This document shows, piece by piece, positions 9,537 to 19,846 of a stretch of 46,358 nt of DNA; position 1 is the first letter of the stretch, and every line of letters starts with the position of its first letter. Origin of the DNA: Actinomycetes bacterium (GTDB lineage: Bacteria; Actinomycetota; Acidimicrobiia; Acidimicrobiales; Bog-793); the NCBI GenBank assembly GCA_021803215.1, contig JAJZLV010000144.1, positions 1 to 46,358 of the forward strand, written 5' to 3'. Position numbers and translations under genes: made by a program. The notes under the pieces were generated by a model, which saw only the letters and a program-made list of their open reading frames with translations, had not been told where the DNA came from and did not search any database.

Positions 9537-10276
9537 GAGGTGGGCCGGCGCGCGGCGAAGGCGGCCCTCCCCTCCCTCGCCTCCTCGGAGGCGAAGAGGC
9601 TCGCCGAGAGACGAGCGGTCTCCTCGAAGCCGGCCGCTCGCTCGAGGCGGGGGACGGTGTAGACGAGTCTCTTGGCCGCCGAGAGGGCCCCGGGGGCTCC
9701 CTCGAGGAGGGCGGCCACCACCTTCTCGACCTCCTCGTCGAGGCTGGCGGGCGGAACGACCCGGTTGACCAGTCCGACGGCGGCCGCCCGCTCGGCGGTC
9801 ATCTGCTCTCCGGTGAGGAAGAGCTCGAGGGCGTCGCCGGCTCGCATCTTCGGGAGGCAGACCACTGAGATGATGGCAGGCGCCACCCCGATGCGCACCT
9901 CGCTGAAGCCGAAGCGGGCCCCGCCCGAGACGACCGAGATGTCGCAGGCAGCCGCCAGACCTATCCCTCCTCCCATGCAGTGGCCGTCTATGCGGCCGAC
10001 CACCGGCCTTTCGTGCTCGACGATGAGCGAGAGGAGCTCGGGCAGGCCGTGGCGGGGCCTGTCGCCCCCGCCCTTCAGGTCGGCCCCGGCGCAGAAGACG
10101 GGACCGGAGTTGGTGAGCACCACCACCCGGCAGGCCGGCTCGGCCGCCGCCCGCTCGAGATCGTCGCCGAGGGAGTCCATCAGCTCGGTGCTGAGGGCGT
10201 TCCTCTTCTCGGGGCGATCGAGGGTGATTGTGGCGACGCCCCGCTCGAGCTCGAAGCGGGTCGCAGGAGAGCTCAT
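9515..10276 (-). CDS. Enoyl-CoA hydratase/isomerase family protein
   Basis: TITLDRPEKRNALSTELMDSL, VFCAGADLKGG, GHCMGGGIGLAAACDISV (crotonase family). Confidence 0.92.
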   Translation of the reverse strand: MSSPATRFELERGVATITLDRPEKRNALSTELMDSLGDDLERAAAEPACRVVVLTNSGPVFCAGADLKGGGDRPRHGLPELLSLIVEHERPVVGRIDGHCMGGGIGLAAACDISVVSGGARFGFSEVRIGVAPAIISVVCLPKMRAGDALELFLTGEQMTAERAAAVGLVNRVVPPASLDEEVEKVVAALLEGAPGALSAAKRLVYTVPRLERAAGFEETARLSASLFASEEAREGRAAFAARRPTSWSPSAG

Positions 10277-12075
10277 ATCGTTCCCTTCTCTCTTTCGGGC
10301 CTGCCGGTCTCCCTCTCGAGCAGGCCGGTCTCCCTCTCGAGCAGTTGGGCCGGGACGGGGACGACCTTGGCTCGCAGGTACTCCCCGAGCCCCTTTGCCT
10401 GCCCGTCTATCCGGCTCGAGGCGGCCACCCCCTCGCCGAGCAGGCCGACTACTACGAAGTTGAGCGCCCAGATGTTCGCGAGCTCGTAACGCCTCACCTC
10501 GAGCGGGCGGGTCTCGGGAAGGAGCTCTTTCAGCTTGTCGGTCGTGAGGAAGTGGGCGAGAAAGCCGTAACCCTCCTCGCTTAGGGCCCAGACCCCGAGG
10601 TTGGCATCACCTCCCTTGTCGCCCGAGCGAGCGCCCACGAGGAGCCCGAGGGGGGCTTCGACGAGCTCGCCCCGGGGAGGTGGGGGCAGGCAGGCGCGGC
10701 TCCGCTCGACCGGCTCCCCGGCGCGCGGCACCGGTTGGGCGACGGGCGTCACCGCCGGGCCGATGTGAACCTGCGGGGTGATCAGCTCCGTCGGCAGCGA
10801 GCTCGGCCAGTAGACCCCGTAGGCCTGGGTCTGACTACCGCCTCCGAACAGCCCCGGGTAGCTCGCGAGCGCCAGCTCGGTCACCTTGGCGGCGAAGGCC
10901 CGGCCCACCTTCTCGGGGTTCTCGTCTCTCACCGTGATACGGAGCGACGAGAGAGCCAAGGCATTGTCCGCCGGGTCACTCCGGCCGCTCTCTACCAGCT
11001 CGACCTCCACTTGCGAGAAGGACTGCTTGCCGCCCGGGATCGACGCCCAGAGCGCCCGCTCGAACAGGGCGGCCTTTCCGGCCGGGTCGAGCCCGGTCAG
11101 CATCATCGTGAGGGTGGTGCGATACCCGCCCAGATAGTTCATCGCGACCTTGAGCCTCCCAGAGGGAGCCTCTCCCCTCACGCCGGAGATGCCGACCCGG
11201 TCCGGGCCGAGCTGGGTGAGCTCGATCGTGTCGAAGCGAGCGACTACGTCAGGGTTGGCATAGGCGGGAGAGCCGATCTCGTAGAGGAGCTGGGCGGTCA
11301 CCGTGCCGACCGAGACCAACCCGCCCTGCCCCTCGTGCTTGGTGATAACCGAAGAGCCGTCGGCTTCCACCTCGGCTATGGGAAAGCCGATGTGCTCGGC
11401 GCCCGGCACCTCCTCGAAAAAGGCGTAGTTGCCGCCGGTCGCTTGGGCGCCGCACTCGATGACGTGGCCGGCCACGACGGCGCCGGCCAGCTGGTCGAGG
11501 TCGTTGGCGCCCCAGCCGTGGTGCCAGGCGGCCGGACCGAGGGCAAGGGCGGCGTCGGTCACCCGCCCGGTGACGACGATGTCCGCCCCCTCCTCGAGCG
11601 CCCTGGCTATCGGGAAGCCACCGAGGTAGGCGTTGGCGCTCAGCACCTGGCGCGACCCGAGCGGCTCGCCCGTCTCGAAGTGGGCGAAGCCCCCGCTCGG
11701 ACCCGAGAGCTCCTCGAGGCGCTCCATCAAGTCGTCGCCGCTGACGTAGGCGATCACCGGCGAGAGGCCGAGGCGGGAGGCCAGCCCGTCGAGCTCCTCG
11801 GCGAGGCGAGCCGGCGCCAGGCCGCCGGCATTGGAGACCACCTTGATCCCCCGCTCGAGACAGGGGCCCATCACCTCTTCCATCTGGCGGAGGAAGCTCT
11901 TCGCGTAGCCGCTGCGCGGGTCGGCCATCTTGTTCTTGGCGAGGATGAGCATGGTGAGCTCGGCGAGGAAGTCACCCGTCAAGACGTCGATCGGCCCGCC
12001 GTCCACCATCTCTTGGGCCGCCGCGAGGCGATCGCCGTAAAAACCGCTGCAGTTGGCGATGCGGAGGCCGGTCAC
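10273..12075 (-). CDS. AtuA-like protein (DUF1446) with C-terminal AtuA-associated domain
   Basis: IANCSGFYGDRLAAAQEMVDGGPIDVLTGDFLAELTMLILAKNK; C-terminal GARSGDKGGDANLGVWA. Confidence 0.88.
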   Translation of the reverse strand: MTGLRIANCSGFYGDRLAAAQEMVDGGPIDVLTGDFLAELTMLILAKNKMADPRSGYAKSFLRQMEEVMGPCLERGIKVVSNAGGLAPARLAEELDGLASRLGLSPVIAYVSGDDLMERLEELSGPSGGFAHFETGEPLGSRQVLSANAYLGGFPIARALEEGADIVVTGRVTDAALALGPAAWHHGWGANDLDQLAGAVVAGHVIECGAQATGGNYAFFEEVPGAEHIGFPIAEVEADGSSVITKHEGQGGLVSVGTVTAQLLYEIGSPAYANPDVVARFDTIELTQLGPDRVGISGVRGEAPSGRLKVAMNYLGGYRTTLTMMLTGLDPAGKAALFERALWASIPGGKQSFSQVEVELVESGRSDPADNALALSSLRITVRDENPEKVGRAFAAKVTELALASYPGLFGGGSQTQAYGVYWPSSLPTELITPQVHIGPAVTPVAQPVPRAGEPVERSRACLPPPPRGELVEAPLGLLVGARSGDKGGDANLGVWALSEEGYGFLAHFLTTDKLKELLPETRPLEVRRYELANIWALNFVVVGLLGEGVAASSRIDGQAKGLGEYLRAKVVPVPAQLLERETGLLERETGRPEREKGTI

Positions 12076-14046
12076 TCAGGCCTCGCCCACCGGTCTGACC
12101 TCGACCAACAGATCGCCGGCGCTCACCTGAGAGCCCTCGGAGACGAAGACCTCCTCGATCAGCCCGTCGGAGGGGGCCGTGATGCGATGCTCCATCTTCA
12201 TCGCCTCGACGACCGCCAGGAGCTGGCCGGCGCTGACCACCTCTCCTCGCCCGACGTGGAGCGAGAGGACCGTGCCGGGCATCGGAGCGACCAGGTCGCC
12301 CGCCTTGCCTTGCCGGGCCGAGTCGGTGAAGCGCCCCAGCTCGGTGAGCTCCACGGTCCGAGCGCCCCCGATGCGGACGAGCACCTGCTGGCCGGCCCTC
12401 TCGACGAGCACGGGCCGGCGGATGCCGTCCATCTCGAGCGCCGGCGCGCTCGGGGAGCCGCGCAGGCGGCGCACATGGAAGCTCTGGCGGCTCTCGCCCT
12501 GCGGGCCGAGGACCTCGAGCCGGTAGGCGCCGTCCCGCTCCCGCCGGTACTCGACAAGGAGCTCGCCGTCGGGCGAGCGAAAACGCCGCCTTTCGGGCGC
12601 GGTGTGGCTGATGCGAAAGCCGCTCGGAAGGCTCGCGAGCACACCGGTCTCTCCCCTCTTGCGCTCCTCGGCCATGAGAGCGGCCACTGCGGCCGCCTGC
12701 TCGACAAGGCCCTTCTCGTGTTCGGCCCTCGCCGCCGGATGGCGCTCTTCTATGAAGGCCGTCGTCGTGTCGCCCGCGAGGAAGGCCTCATCTCGCAGCA
12801 CCGAGACGAGGAAGTCCCGGTTCGTGACCAGGCCGGCGAGGAGCGTCTCCTCGAGGCCGCGGGCAAGCAGGCAGGCGGCCTCCCGGCGGCTCTCGCCCCG
12901 GGCGATCACCTTGGCGAGCAGCGGGTCGAACTCCGGGCCGATGACGCTTGCCTGCTCGATGCCGGACTCGTAACGAAGGCCCGAGAGCTCTACCGGCCGC
13001 CAGATGGACACCGCTCCGGTGACCGGGAGGAAACCGTTGGCGGCGTCCTCAGCGTAGAGGCGGGCCTCGATGGCGTGACCGGAGAGGCTCAGGTCCCCCT
13101 GCGAGAACGAGAGGGCCTCGCCGCTGGCTACGAGCAGCTGCTCTCGGACGAGGTCGAGTCCGGTCACCTCCTCTGTCACCGGGTGCTCGACCTGGATCCT
13201 CGTGTTCACCTCGAGGAAGTAGAAGTGCCCGGCGTCGTCGAGCAGGAACTCGACGGTCCCGGCGTTCTCGTAGCCGAGTGCCCGGGCCGCCCTGAGGGCC
13301 GCCTCGCCCAGCTCCTGGCGCAGCTCCGGAGAGACCGCCGGCGAAGGCGCCTCCTCGATCACCTTTTGGTGGCGGCGCTGGATGGAGCACTCCCGCTCGA
13401 AGCAGTGGACGAGGTTGCCCCGGCTGTCCCCGAAGATCTGCACCTCGACGTGGCGGGCCCGCGCCAGGTAAGGCTCGAGAAAGACTCGGTCGTCGCCGAA
13501 GGCAGCGGCCGCCTCGCGGCGGGCGGAGGCCACCGCCTCTTCAAGGCCGGCTCTCTCGCGGACGAGCCGCATCCCCTTCCCACCGCCACCGGATGGCGCC
13601 TTCACCATGAGAGGGAGCTCGAGGCCCGAGAGGTCCTCGGAGGCCTCTCTCGAGCTGAGCACCGGCACGCCGGCCTCCCTCATCCGGCGGCCGGCCACCA
13701 GCTTGTCGCCGAGGGCAGCGATGGCCTCGGGCGAGGGCCCGACGAAGACGAGCCCGGCGGCGCCGACCGCCCGGGCGAAGGCGGCGTTCTCGGCCAGGAA
13801 GCCGTAACCGGGATGGACGGCGTCGCAACCGGTCCGCCGGGCCGCCTCGAGGAGCCCTGCGACGTCGAGATAGCTCTCTGTGGCGCTCCGTCCGCCGAGG
13901 GCGACCGCCGCATCGGCCTCGGCCACGAACGGGGCCTCGGCGTCGCCTGTCGAGTAGACGGCGACGGCCTCGATCCCGAGCCCGCGGGCCGCCCGGATGA
14001 CTCGGCGGGCGATCTCGCCCCGGTTGGCAACGAGGAGGCGCCTCAC
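12076..14046 (-). CDS. Acyl-CoA carboxylase alpha subunit (biotin carboxylase plus BCCP)
   Basis: [66 protein letters not shown]-terminal biotinyl motif VEAMKMEH. Confidence 0.95.
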   Translation of the reverse strand: MRRLLVANRGEIARRVIRAARGLGIEAVAVYSTGDAEAPFVAEADAAVALGGRSATESYLDVAGLLEAARRTGCDAVHPGYGFLAENAAFARAVGAAGLVFVGPSPEAIAALGDKLVAGRRMREAGVPVLSSREASEDLSGLELPLMVKAPSGGGGKGMRLVRERAGLEEAVASARREAAAAFGDDRVFLEPYLARARHVEVQIFGDSRGNLVHCFERECSIQRRHQKVIEEAPSPAVSPELRQELGEAALRAARALGYENAGTVEFLLDDAGHFYFLEVNTRIQVEHPVTEEVTGLDLVREQLLVASGEALSFSQGDLSLSGHAIEARLYAEDAANGFLPVTGAVSIWRPVELSGLRYESGIEQASVIGPEFDPLLAKVIARGESRREAACLLARGLEETLLAGLVTNRDFLVSVLRDEAFLAGDTTTAFIEERHPAARAEHEKGLVEQAAAVAALMAEERKRGETGVLASLPSGFRISHTAPERRRFRSPDGELLVEYRRERDGAYRLEVLGPQGESRQSFHVRRLRGSPSAPALEMDGIRRPVLVERAGQQVLVRIGGARTVELTELGRFTDSARQGKAGDLVAPMPGTVLSLHVGRGEVVSAGQLLAVVEAMKMEHRITAPSDGLIEEVFVSEGSQVSAGDLLVEVRPVGEA

Positions 14047-15680
14047 AGCCGGAAGACCCCGAAGCCGTCGGCGCCTCTCACCTCGTTCGAGTGGCAGGCC
14101 GAGAGCGCCATCCCGATCACGTGGCGGGTGTCGCGGGGATCGATCACCCCGTCGTCGCTCACCCGCCCGGTGGCATAAAGGGCGAGCGACTGGCGCTCGG
14201 CCAGGTCCTCGACGAAGCGGCTCCGCAGCTGCTCTGCCTCCTCGTCCAGCTCTTCCCCCCGCCGGGCCGCCCGGGCCCGCCGGACGATCGACATGACGCC
14301 GGCCATCTGCCGGGGTCCCATGACGGCGATCTTGGCGCTCGGCCAGAGGAAGACGAAGCGGGTGTCGAACGCCCGCCCGCCCATGCCGTAGTTGCCCGCC
14401 CCGTAGCTAGCCCCGAGGATCACGGTCACATGGGGCACCGTCGAGTTGGAGAGGGCGTTGATCATCTGGCTGCCGTGCTTCACGATCCCGCCCCGTTCGT
14501 AGTCCCGCCCCACCATGTAGCCGGTGATGTTCTGCAGAAAGCAGAGCGGCGTGCTGATCTGGTTGCAGAGCTGTATGAACTGGGCCGCCTTCTGCGACGA
14601 ATCGGAGAAGAGCACCCCGTTGTTGCCGAGGACCCCGACGGGAAAGCCGTGAATCGAGGCGAAGCCGCAGACGAGCGTCTCGCCGAAGCTCGCCTTGAAC
14701 TCCTCGAAGCGACTCCCGTCCACCACCCGGGCGATCACCTCCCGAACGTCGAAGAAGGAGCGGAGGTCGGGCGAGACCAACCCGAGCAGCTCCTCCTCGT
14801 CGTAGAGCGGGTCGTCGGCCGGCTCGCTCGGTCCAGGTCCGCGCTTTTGCCAGTGCAGGTGGCCTACGACCTCGCGGGCGAGGCGGATGCCGTCCCGCTC
14901 GTCGACCGCCAGGTAGTCGGCGAGGCCGCTCACCCGGGCGTGCATCTCGGCACCCCCGAGCTCCTCGTCGTCTGAGTCCTCGCCGGTCGCCATCTTCACG
15001 AGCGGCGGGCCGCCCAAGAAGACCTTCGCCCCCTTGTCTACGAAGATGTTGTAGTCCGAGAGGCCCGGCTGGTAGGCGCCGCCGGCCGTCGACGAGCCGA
15101 AGACCACCGAGATGGTCGGGACGCCGGCCGCCGATAGCTGGGTGATCTGGCGAAAGATCGAGCCGGTCTCGGCGAAGTGACCCATGTTCCGCCGCAGCTC
15201 CTCGGCCGGGTCGACGCCCCGGCCGCCGCCCCCTCGCAGGTCGCCCCCGGCCGACTCGACGAATTGGACGTAGGGGAGCCGGTTCTGGCGGGCCACCTCG
15301 AGACCCCGCTCGATCTTCTTGTACGAGACAGCCGTCATCGCCCCGCCGAGCACCGTTGGGTCGTTCCCGAGGATCACGCACTCGGTCTCCTCGACCACGC
15401 CTATGCCGAGAAGAAGCCCGCCGCCGAGCGCATAGTTAGTCTCGGCACCCGCCAGGGCCGAGAGCTCGAGGAAGGGCGAGTCGTGGTCCAACAAGAGCGC
15501 CAGCCGCTCTCGTATCGGCAGCTTTCCCCGCGAGACGTGGCGGGCGGTCGCCTCCGCCCCGCCCCCGGCGGCGGCCTCGGCGAGGAGCCGGTCGAGCTCG
15601 GCGAGCTTTTGCCGCATGGCGGCGGCGTTGGCCGCGAACTCTGCCGAGCCGGTGTCGAGGGAGCTTCTCAACACAGCCAT
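14043..15680 (-). CDS. Acyl-CoA carboxylase beta subunit (carboxyltransferase)
   Basis: [89 protein letters not shown]. The ATG at 15680 is preferred over the ORF-track start. Confidence 0.95.
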   Translation of the reverse strand: MAVLRSSLDTGSAEFAANAAAMRQKLAELDRLLAEAAAGGGAEATARHVSRGKLPIRERLALLLDHDSPFLELSALAGAETNYALGGGLLLGIGVVEETECVILGNDPTVLGGAMTAVSYKKIERGLEVARQNRLPYVQFVESAGGDLRGGGGRGVDPAEELRRNMGHFAETGSIFRQITQLSAAGVPTISVVFGSSTAGGAYQPGLSDYNIFVDKGAKVFLGGPPLVKMATGEDSDDEELGGAEMHARVSGLADYLAVDERDGIRLAREVVGHLHWQKRGPGPSEPADDPLYDEEELLGLVSPDLRSFFDVREVIARVVDGSRFEEFKASFGETLVCGFASIHGFPVGVLGNNGVLFSDSSQKAAQFIQLCNQISTPLCFLQNITGYMVGRDYERGGIVKHGSQMINALSNSTVPHVTVILGASYGAGNYGMGGRAFDTRFVFLWPSAKIAVMGPRQMAGVMSIVRRARAARRGEELDEEAEQLRSRFVEDLAERQSLALYATGRVSDDGVIDPRDTRHVIGMALSACHSNEVRGADGFGVFRL

Positions 15681-15711
15681 CTGGGCATCTCCTCGATGCC
15701 GCCCGGTCCCA

Positions 15712-16509
15712 TCACTGCCCAGGCATCCCGAGGCCAGGGCGCCTCCCGGGCCCGGCCGGCCCGGCGAAGGCCTGCGCGACCGAGAGCCACTCGGCGGCCG
15801 ACTCGCCGTCGGCCACGACGTCGGTGTCATCGGGGTGGCGCCGCTGGGTGAAGACGAGGGCGACGCCGAGAGCGCTCCCGTGGATCGACTGAGCTGCCTC
15901 TTCCGCTCCGAAGGCCCATGTCGAGCCGGAGGGCGCCACGGCCTCCAGGCGCACGGCTGTCTCGGGCGGCTCGAGGCCGTGCACCCGGTAGGCGTAGCGC
16001 CGGGCCGCGAAGCCCAGGTGGCAGATGTGACGGAGGCGCTCGCTCACGGCCGGTGGCCGCCCGAGGGCGTCTCGCACGTCTTGGCCGTGTGCCCAGGTTT
16101 CCATCAGCCGGGCCGTCGCGAAGCTGGTGAGGGCCATCTCCGGGCCGTACCAGGGGACCCGTGCGCCCGGGTCGGCGGCCGCCAGGGCGTCGAGCAGCTC
16201 CCGGCGGCCCCTTCGCCAGTCGGCAAGGAGGCGGTCGGGAGCGACCGACCGTCCGAGGGCGAGGTCGGCGCTCGGCTCGAGCTCGCCGACAAAGAGCGCC
16301 CGCTTGTGCTCGGCGAAGGCGGCCGGGTCCAAGAGGGCGAGCGAGGCCGTGGCGTCGAAATAGGCGAGATGGCTCAGCTGATCGGCCACGGTCCAACCCT
16401 CGGCAGGTGTCAATAGTGCGAAAGAGCTGACCGGCAGACCAGCGACCTCGGCGTCGAGCGCCGCGTGCTCGGCCAGCAGATCCGCCAAAAGACCGTCGAG
16501 CTTGCCCAT
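15712..16509 (-). CDS. TIGR03084-like / mycothiol-dependent maleylpyruvate isomerase-type metal-binding family protein
   Basis: TPAEGWTVADQLSHLAYFDATASLAL and MALTSFATARLMETWAHGQDVRDALG, typical of the DinB/MDMPI-like fold; lies beside the acyl-CoA metabolism genes. Confidence 0.75.
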   Translation of the reverse strand: MGKLDGLLADLLAEHAALDAEVAGLPVSSFALLTPAEGWTVADQLSHLAYFDATASLALLDPAAFAEHKRALFVGELEPSADLALGRSVAPDRLLADWRRGRRELLDALAAADPGARVPWYGPEMALTSFATARLMETWAHGQDVRDALGRPPAVSERLRHICHLGFAARRYAYRVHGLEPPETAVRLEAVAPSGSTWAFGAEEAAQSIHGSALGVALVFTQRRHPDDTDVVADGESAAEWLSVAQAFAGPAGPGRRPGLGMPGQ

Positions 16510-16815
16510 GAGAACGTCCTCGTCTCGAGCCGGCGGACCGGCCTCTTGCCATGATCCTGTCGCAGACCCGCCTGCAACGCCACCAGCCTGCCGTAGCCCG
16601 GCCTGCGAGAGCCTGCTCTGGGCATGAGGCTATCTATCGGCGGGATGGGGCCCGTGGCTTCCAGCCGGAGCAGCTGGCCGAGCGGCCAGCTCGCTCTGCT
16701 GAGCCGCCTAGCGTTTCGAACAGGAGGTGTTGATGCCCCGACGACCCGAGACGGACGGCCCATCCGGTCGGTCGAGCGAGCGCGCCGGCCGGCGGCTCCT
16801 GCGGGCGAGCTGAAG

Positions 16816-17882
16816 GTGCAACTGCCCGTCAGGCCGCCCGTGGCTCGGATGCTCGCCACAGCGGCGAGGGCGCTCCCGACCGGCCGAGGGCTCGTCTACG
16901 AGCCGAAATGGGACGGGTTTCGCTGCATCGTCTTCAAGGACAGCGCCGAGATCGAGCTCGGGAGCCGCCACGGGCGCCCGCTCACCCGCTACTTCCCAGA
17001 GCTCGTCTCCGAGCTGGCCGACCGGCTACCGGGCCGCTGCGTGATCGACGGCGAGATCGTCATCGCCGGACCGGGCGGGCTCGACTTCGACGCCCTTTTG
17101 CAGCGGATCCACCCGGCCGAGTCCCGGGTTCGCAAGCTCGCCTCGGAGACGCCGGCATCTTTCGTCGCATTCGACCTCTGGGCGGTCGAGGAGGAGGACC
17201 TGAGAGGGGCGCCCTTCTCCGCCCACCGGGAGCGGCTGGAGCAGCTCCTTAGCTCTGTCGGGCCACCCGTCCACCTCACGCCCGCCCCACTGACCCGGCG
17301 AAGGCGGCCAACTGGTTCGAGCGCTTCGAGGGTGCCGGGCTCGACGGCGTGGTCGTGAAGTCATCCGAGATGGAGTACCTCGAGGACAAAAGGGCCATGC
17401 TGAAGGTGAAGCACGAACGGACGGCCGACTGCGTTGTGGGCGGCTTTCGCTGGCACAAGAGCGGCCGGCCCCTGGTGGGATCGCTCCTGCTCGGCCTCTA
17501 CGACTCCTCCGGCCGGCTTCACCACGTCGGCGTCACCTCGTCGTTCACAGATGCTACGCGGCTGGCGCTCGCAGGTCAGCTGGAGGCCTACCGGACAACG
17601 AGCTTCGAGGGCCATCCCTGGGCGGCAACCGGCCAGGGCGACGGCCCGCGGCGCCCGGGCGCCCAGAGTCGCTGGAACGCCGGGAGCGATCTGTCCTTCG
17701 AGCCGCTGCGCCCCGAGCTCGTCTGCGAGGTGGCCTACGACCACCTGCAAAAGGAGCGATTCCGCCACGCCACGACCTTCCGGCGCTGGCGGCCAGACAG
17801 AGTGCCCGAGAGCTGTCGTTACGACCAGCTCGCAAGCGCCGTCCCGGCCGAGCTGGCCGAGCTCTTCGGCTCGGCCGGCTGA
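16816..17882 (+). pseudogene. ATP-dependent DNA ligase (LigC-like), interrupted by a single-base-type frameshift near 17281-17288
   Basis: GTG at 16816, VQLPVRPPVARMLA, ligase motif I EPKWDGFR. The second half (TDPAKAANWFERFEGAGLDGVVVKSSE...MLKVKHERTADCVVGGFRWHKSGRPLVG) continues in another frame (ORFs 16624-17358 and 17349-17882). Confidence 0.85.
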
Positions 17883-17885
17883 GCC

Positions 17886-18260
17886 CTAGCTCGGCTGGTG
17901 CTCGCTCACCAGCCCGGGCCTGGCGGCCGGCTCTCTCCGCGCGACGACGCCTTTGGTCGTCCGGTGCTCGACGTAAAAGGCCAGTCCCGGGACGAATCCG
18001 GCACAGACGAGCCCGACGACCTGGCCGATCCGGAGCCGAGCATGTCGGGCGAGAGCCGCCACCGAGAGCAGGTAGATGATGTAGAGGACTCCGTGCAGCG
18101 GGGCGACGACGTTGGCCATGGCCGGGCTGTTCCCGACGTACTGGAGCGGGATCGCCACCACGCAGAGCAGGAGCAGCATCGCTCCGACCACCCATGCCAT
18201 GAGGCGGTAGCGAGCGAGGGCGCCGGCTAGGCCGCTCGAAGAGAGGTCAGAGAGCGTCAT
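17886..18260 (-). CDS. DUF3817-type membrane protein
   Basis: ATG at 18260. RYRLMAWVVGAMLLLLCVVAIPLQYVGNSPAMANVVAPLHGVLYIIYLLSVAAL matches the DUF3817 pattern. Confidence 0.85.
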   Translation of the reverse strand: MTLSDLSSSGLAGALARYRLMAWVVGAMLLLLCVVAIPLQYVGNSPAMANVVAPLHGVLYIIYLLSVAALARHARLRIGQVVGLVCAGFVPGLAFYVEHRTTKGVVARREPAARPGLVSEHQPS

Positions 18261-18703
18261 CAGCTGGACTCCTTTGTGACCTTGGGCGGGTGGGCATCGG
18301 CCGAGTGGAGGGAGGCGAGGTAGCGGTTGTAGGCCGCCAGCTGCGGGTCCTCCTCGTCGTAGGGGTCGAAATCGAGCGACTCGAGCTCTGTTTCCACGAC
18401 GGCCTTCGCCCTGGCGCTCGTCTTGGCGATCAGGCGCCGCTGGCGGTCCCCGTCGTCCTCGTGGAGGAGCTTCCACCACATGTAGCAGGCGTAGAGGCCG
18501 AAAAACGGCCACTCGAAGGTGTAGACCCAAGAGAGGCCGTTGCCGCCGAGAGCCCGGCTGAGCTGCCACCGTCCGAGGAGGGCGCAAGCCGCCACCACCA
18601 CGAGCAAGGTGGCGTGCAGGCCGAGAGCTCGACCCGATAACCACCTGGCGCGCACCTGCCCAAGGTTACAGGCGAGCTTGTTCGGCCTCGACTCGCCCTG
18701 CAT
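18260..18703 (-). CDS. Small membrane protein of unknown function
   Basis: ATG at 18703 (ORF open to 18865). LHATLLVVVAACALLGRWQLSRALGGNGLSWVYTFEWPFFGLYACYMWWKLL; adjacent to the DUF3817 gene. Confidence 0.7.
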   Translation of the reverse strand: MQGESRPNKLACNLGQVRARWLSGRALGLHATLLVVVAACALLGRWQLSRALGGNGLSWVYTFEWPFFGLYACYMWWKLLHEDDGDRQRRLIAKTSARAKAVVETELESLDFDPYDEEDPQLAAYNRYLASLHSADAHPPKVTKESS

Positions 18704-18709
18704 TGCTCC

Positions 18710-19486
18710 TTGCGCCGCGCCGTTGCCTACGCTTGCCGGCAGATGTCGACCCCGCCCGTGAGACCCCCGAGGGGGGATGCCCCGCCCGCAGCCAGCCATC
18801 CGGGCGACCCGACCGGCCGTCGGGGCGCCCGGCCGGAATGGCGCCAGCCGACCCAGGGCGAGCACAGGGCGCAGATGTCGGCCGCGGTCCTAGTAGCCAT
18901 CGCCCTCCAGCTCGTGATCCCCTCCCACCTGGCCTTTCAGCCGGAGTGGCTCCTACCCGGCCTCGAGGGCGCCATCCTCGTCACGCTCGTCATCGTCGAC
19001 CCCGGCCGTCTCGTCCGGCGTTCGACCGTGGTGCGGGTGGTGACCCTGGTCCTCGTCGCGGCGATCTCGGTCGGTAACGCCGGCTCTCTCATCCTCCTCA
19101 TCCACAGCCTCCTCGCCGGCCACACCGGGCAGAGGCCCGGCCCCCTCCTCGCCACCGGGGCCGCCATCTGGGGGACCAACGTCATCGCCTTCTCCTTTTG
19201 GTACTGGGAGTTCGATCGAGACGGCCCGGCCAGCCGGGCGAACGGGCTCCGGCCTCACCCGGACCTGATGTTCCCCCAGCAGGCTCAGCCCGACCTGGCA
19301 GACGACGACTGGGAGCCGCAGTACTTCGACTACCTCTACACCTCGTTCACCAACGCGACGGCCTTCTCGCCCACCGACGTCATGCCGCTGTCGCGCTGGG
19401 CCAAGCTCGCCTTCCTCTTCCAGTCCTCCATCTCTCTCATCACCGGTGCCCTGGTGATCGCCCGGGTCACCAACATCTTCCGCTAG
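18710..19486 (+). CDS. DUF1345-like integral membrane protein
   Basis: Several TM helices; C-terminus NATAFSPTDVMPLSRWAKLAFLFQSSISLITGALVIARVTNIF is DUF1345-like. The start could be ATG 18743. Confidence 0.8.
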   Translation: MRRAVAYACRQMSTPPVRPPRGDAPPAASHPGDPTGRRGARPEWRQPTQGEHRAQMSAAVLVAIALQLVIPSHLAFQPEWLLPGLEGAILVTLVIVDPGRLVRRSTVVRVVTLVLVAAISVGNAGSLILLIHSLLAGHTGQRPGPLLATGAAIWGTNVIAFSFWYWEFDRDGPASRANGLRPHPDLMFPQQAQPDLADDDWEPQYFDYLYTSFTNATAFSPTDVMPLSRWAKLAFLFQSSISLITGALVIARVTNIFR

Positions 19487-19846
19487 CTGCGCCTCCAGAG
19501 GTCTCACGACCAGGCCAGGCGAGCCGGCGCCCGGCCAGTTGAGCATGGGGAGCCGACCGAGCCGGCTCGCCCTGAGCAAGTGGGCGCCGAGAGGGCGGGC
19601 ACCCTCCGAGCGGTGCCGCCGGGCCCGGCACCCTGGAGCGCCGCCAGCTCTTGGCGCCGCTTCAAAGCCATCCGCTCAGCTGAAGACAACCTCGGGCTTG
19701 CCTGCCTGCGCCGGCTCGAGGCGAAGCGCCCGAGCCTTCGGCAAGGATCGCCACTCGAGCGAGCCGGAGCTGGCCGACTGTCCCGGCGGCCGGTCCCCAC
19801 CTCGCCGGAGCGCCGGCGCCCAGCTCGTCTCGAGCCGGCGCCCGGC

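Noticed and set aside
10735-14178. 1147-aa plus-strand ORF, and similar long plus-strand ORFs at 4328-6043, 27784-29475, 32981-34555 and 35622-36986
   Set aside because: They lie antisense to clearly identifiable conserved genes and read as low-complexity shadow translations rich in R, E, G, D and H; expected from high GC and stop-codon scarcity.
15827-16552. Minus-strand 241-aa ORF overlapping the TIGR03084-like gene
   Set aside because: Alternate-frame, Arg/Gly/Pro-rich translation without recognisable domains; the 15712-16509 frame is the real gene.
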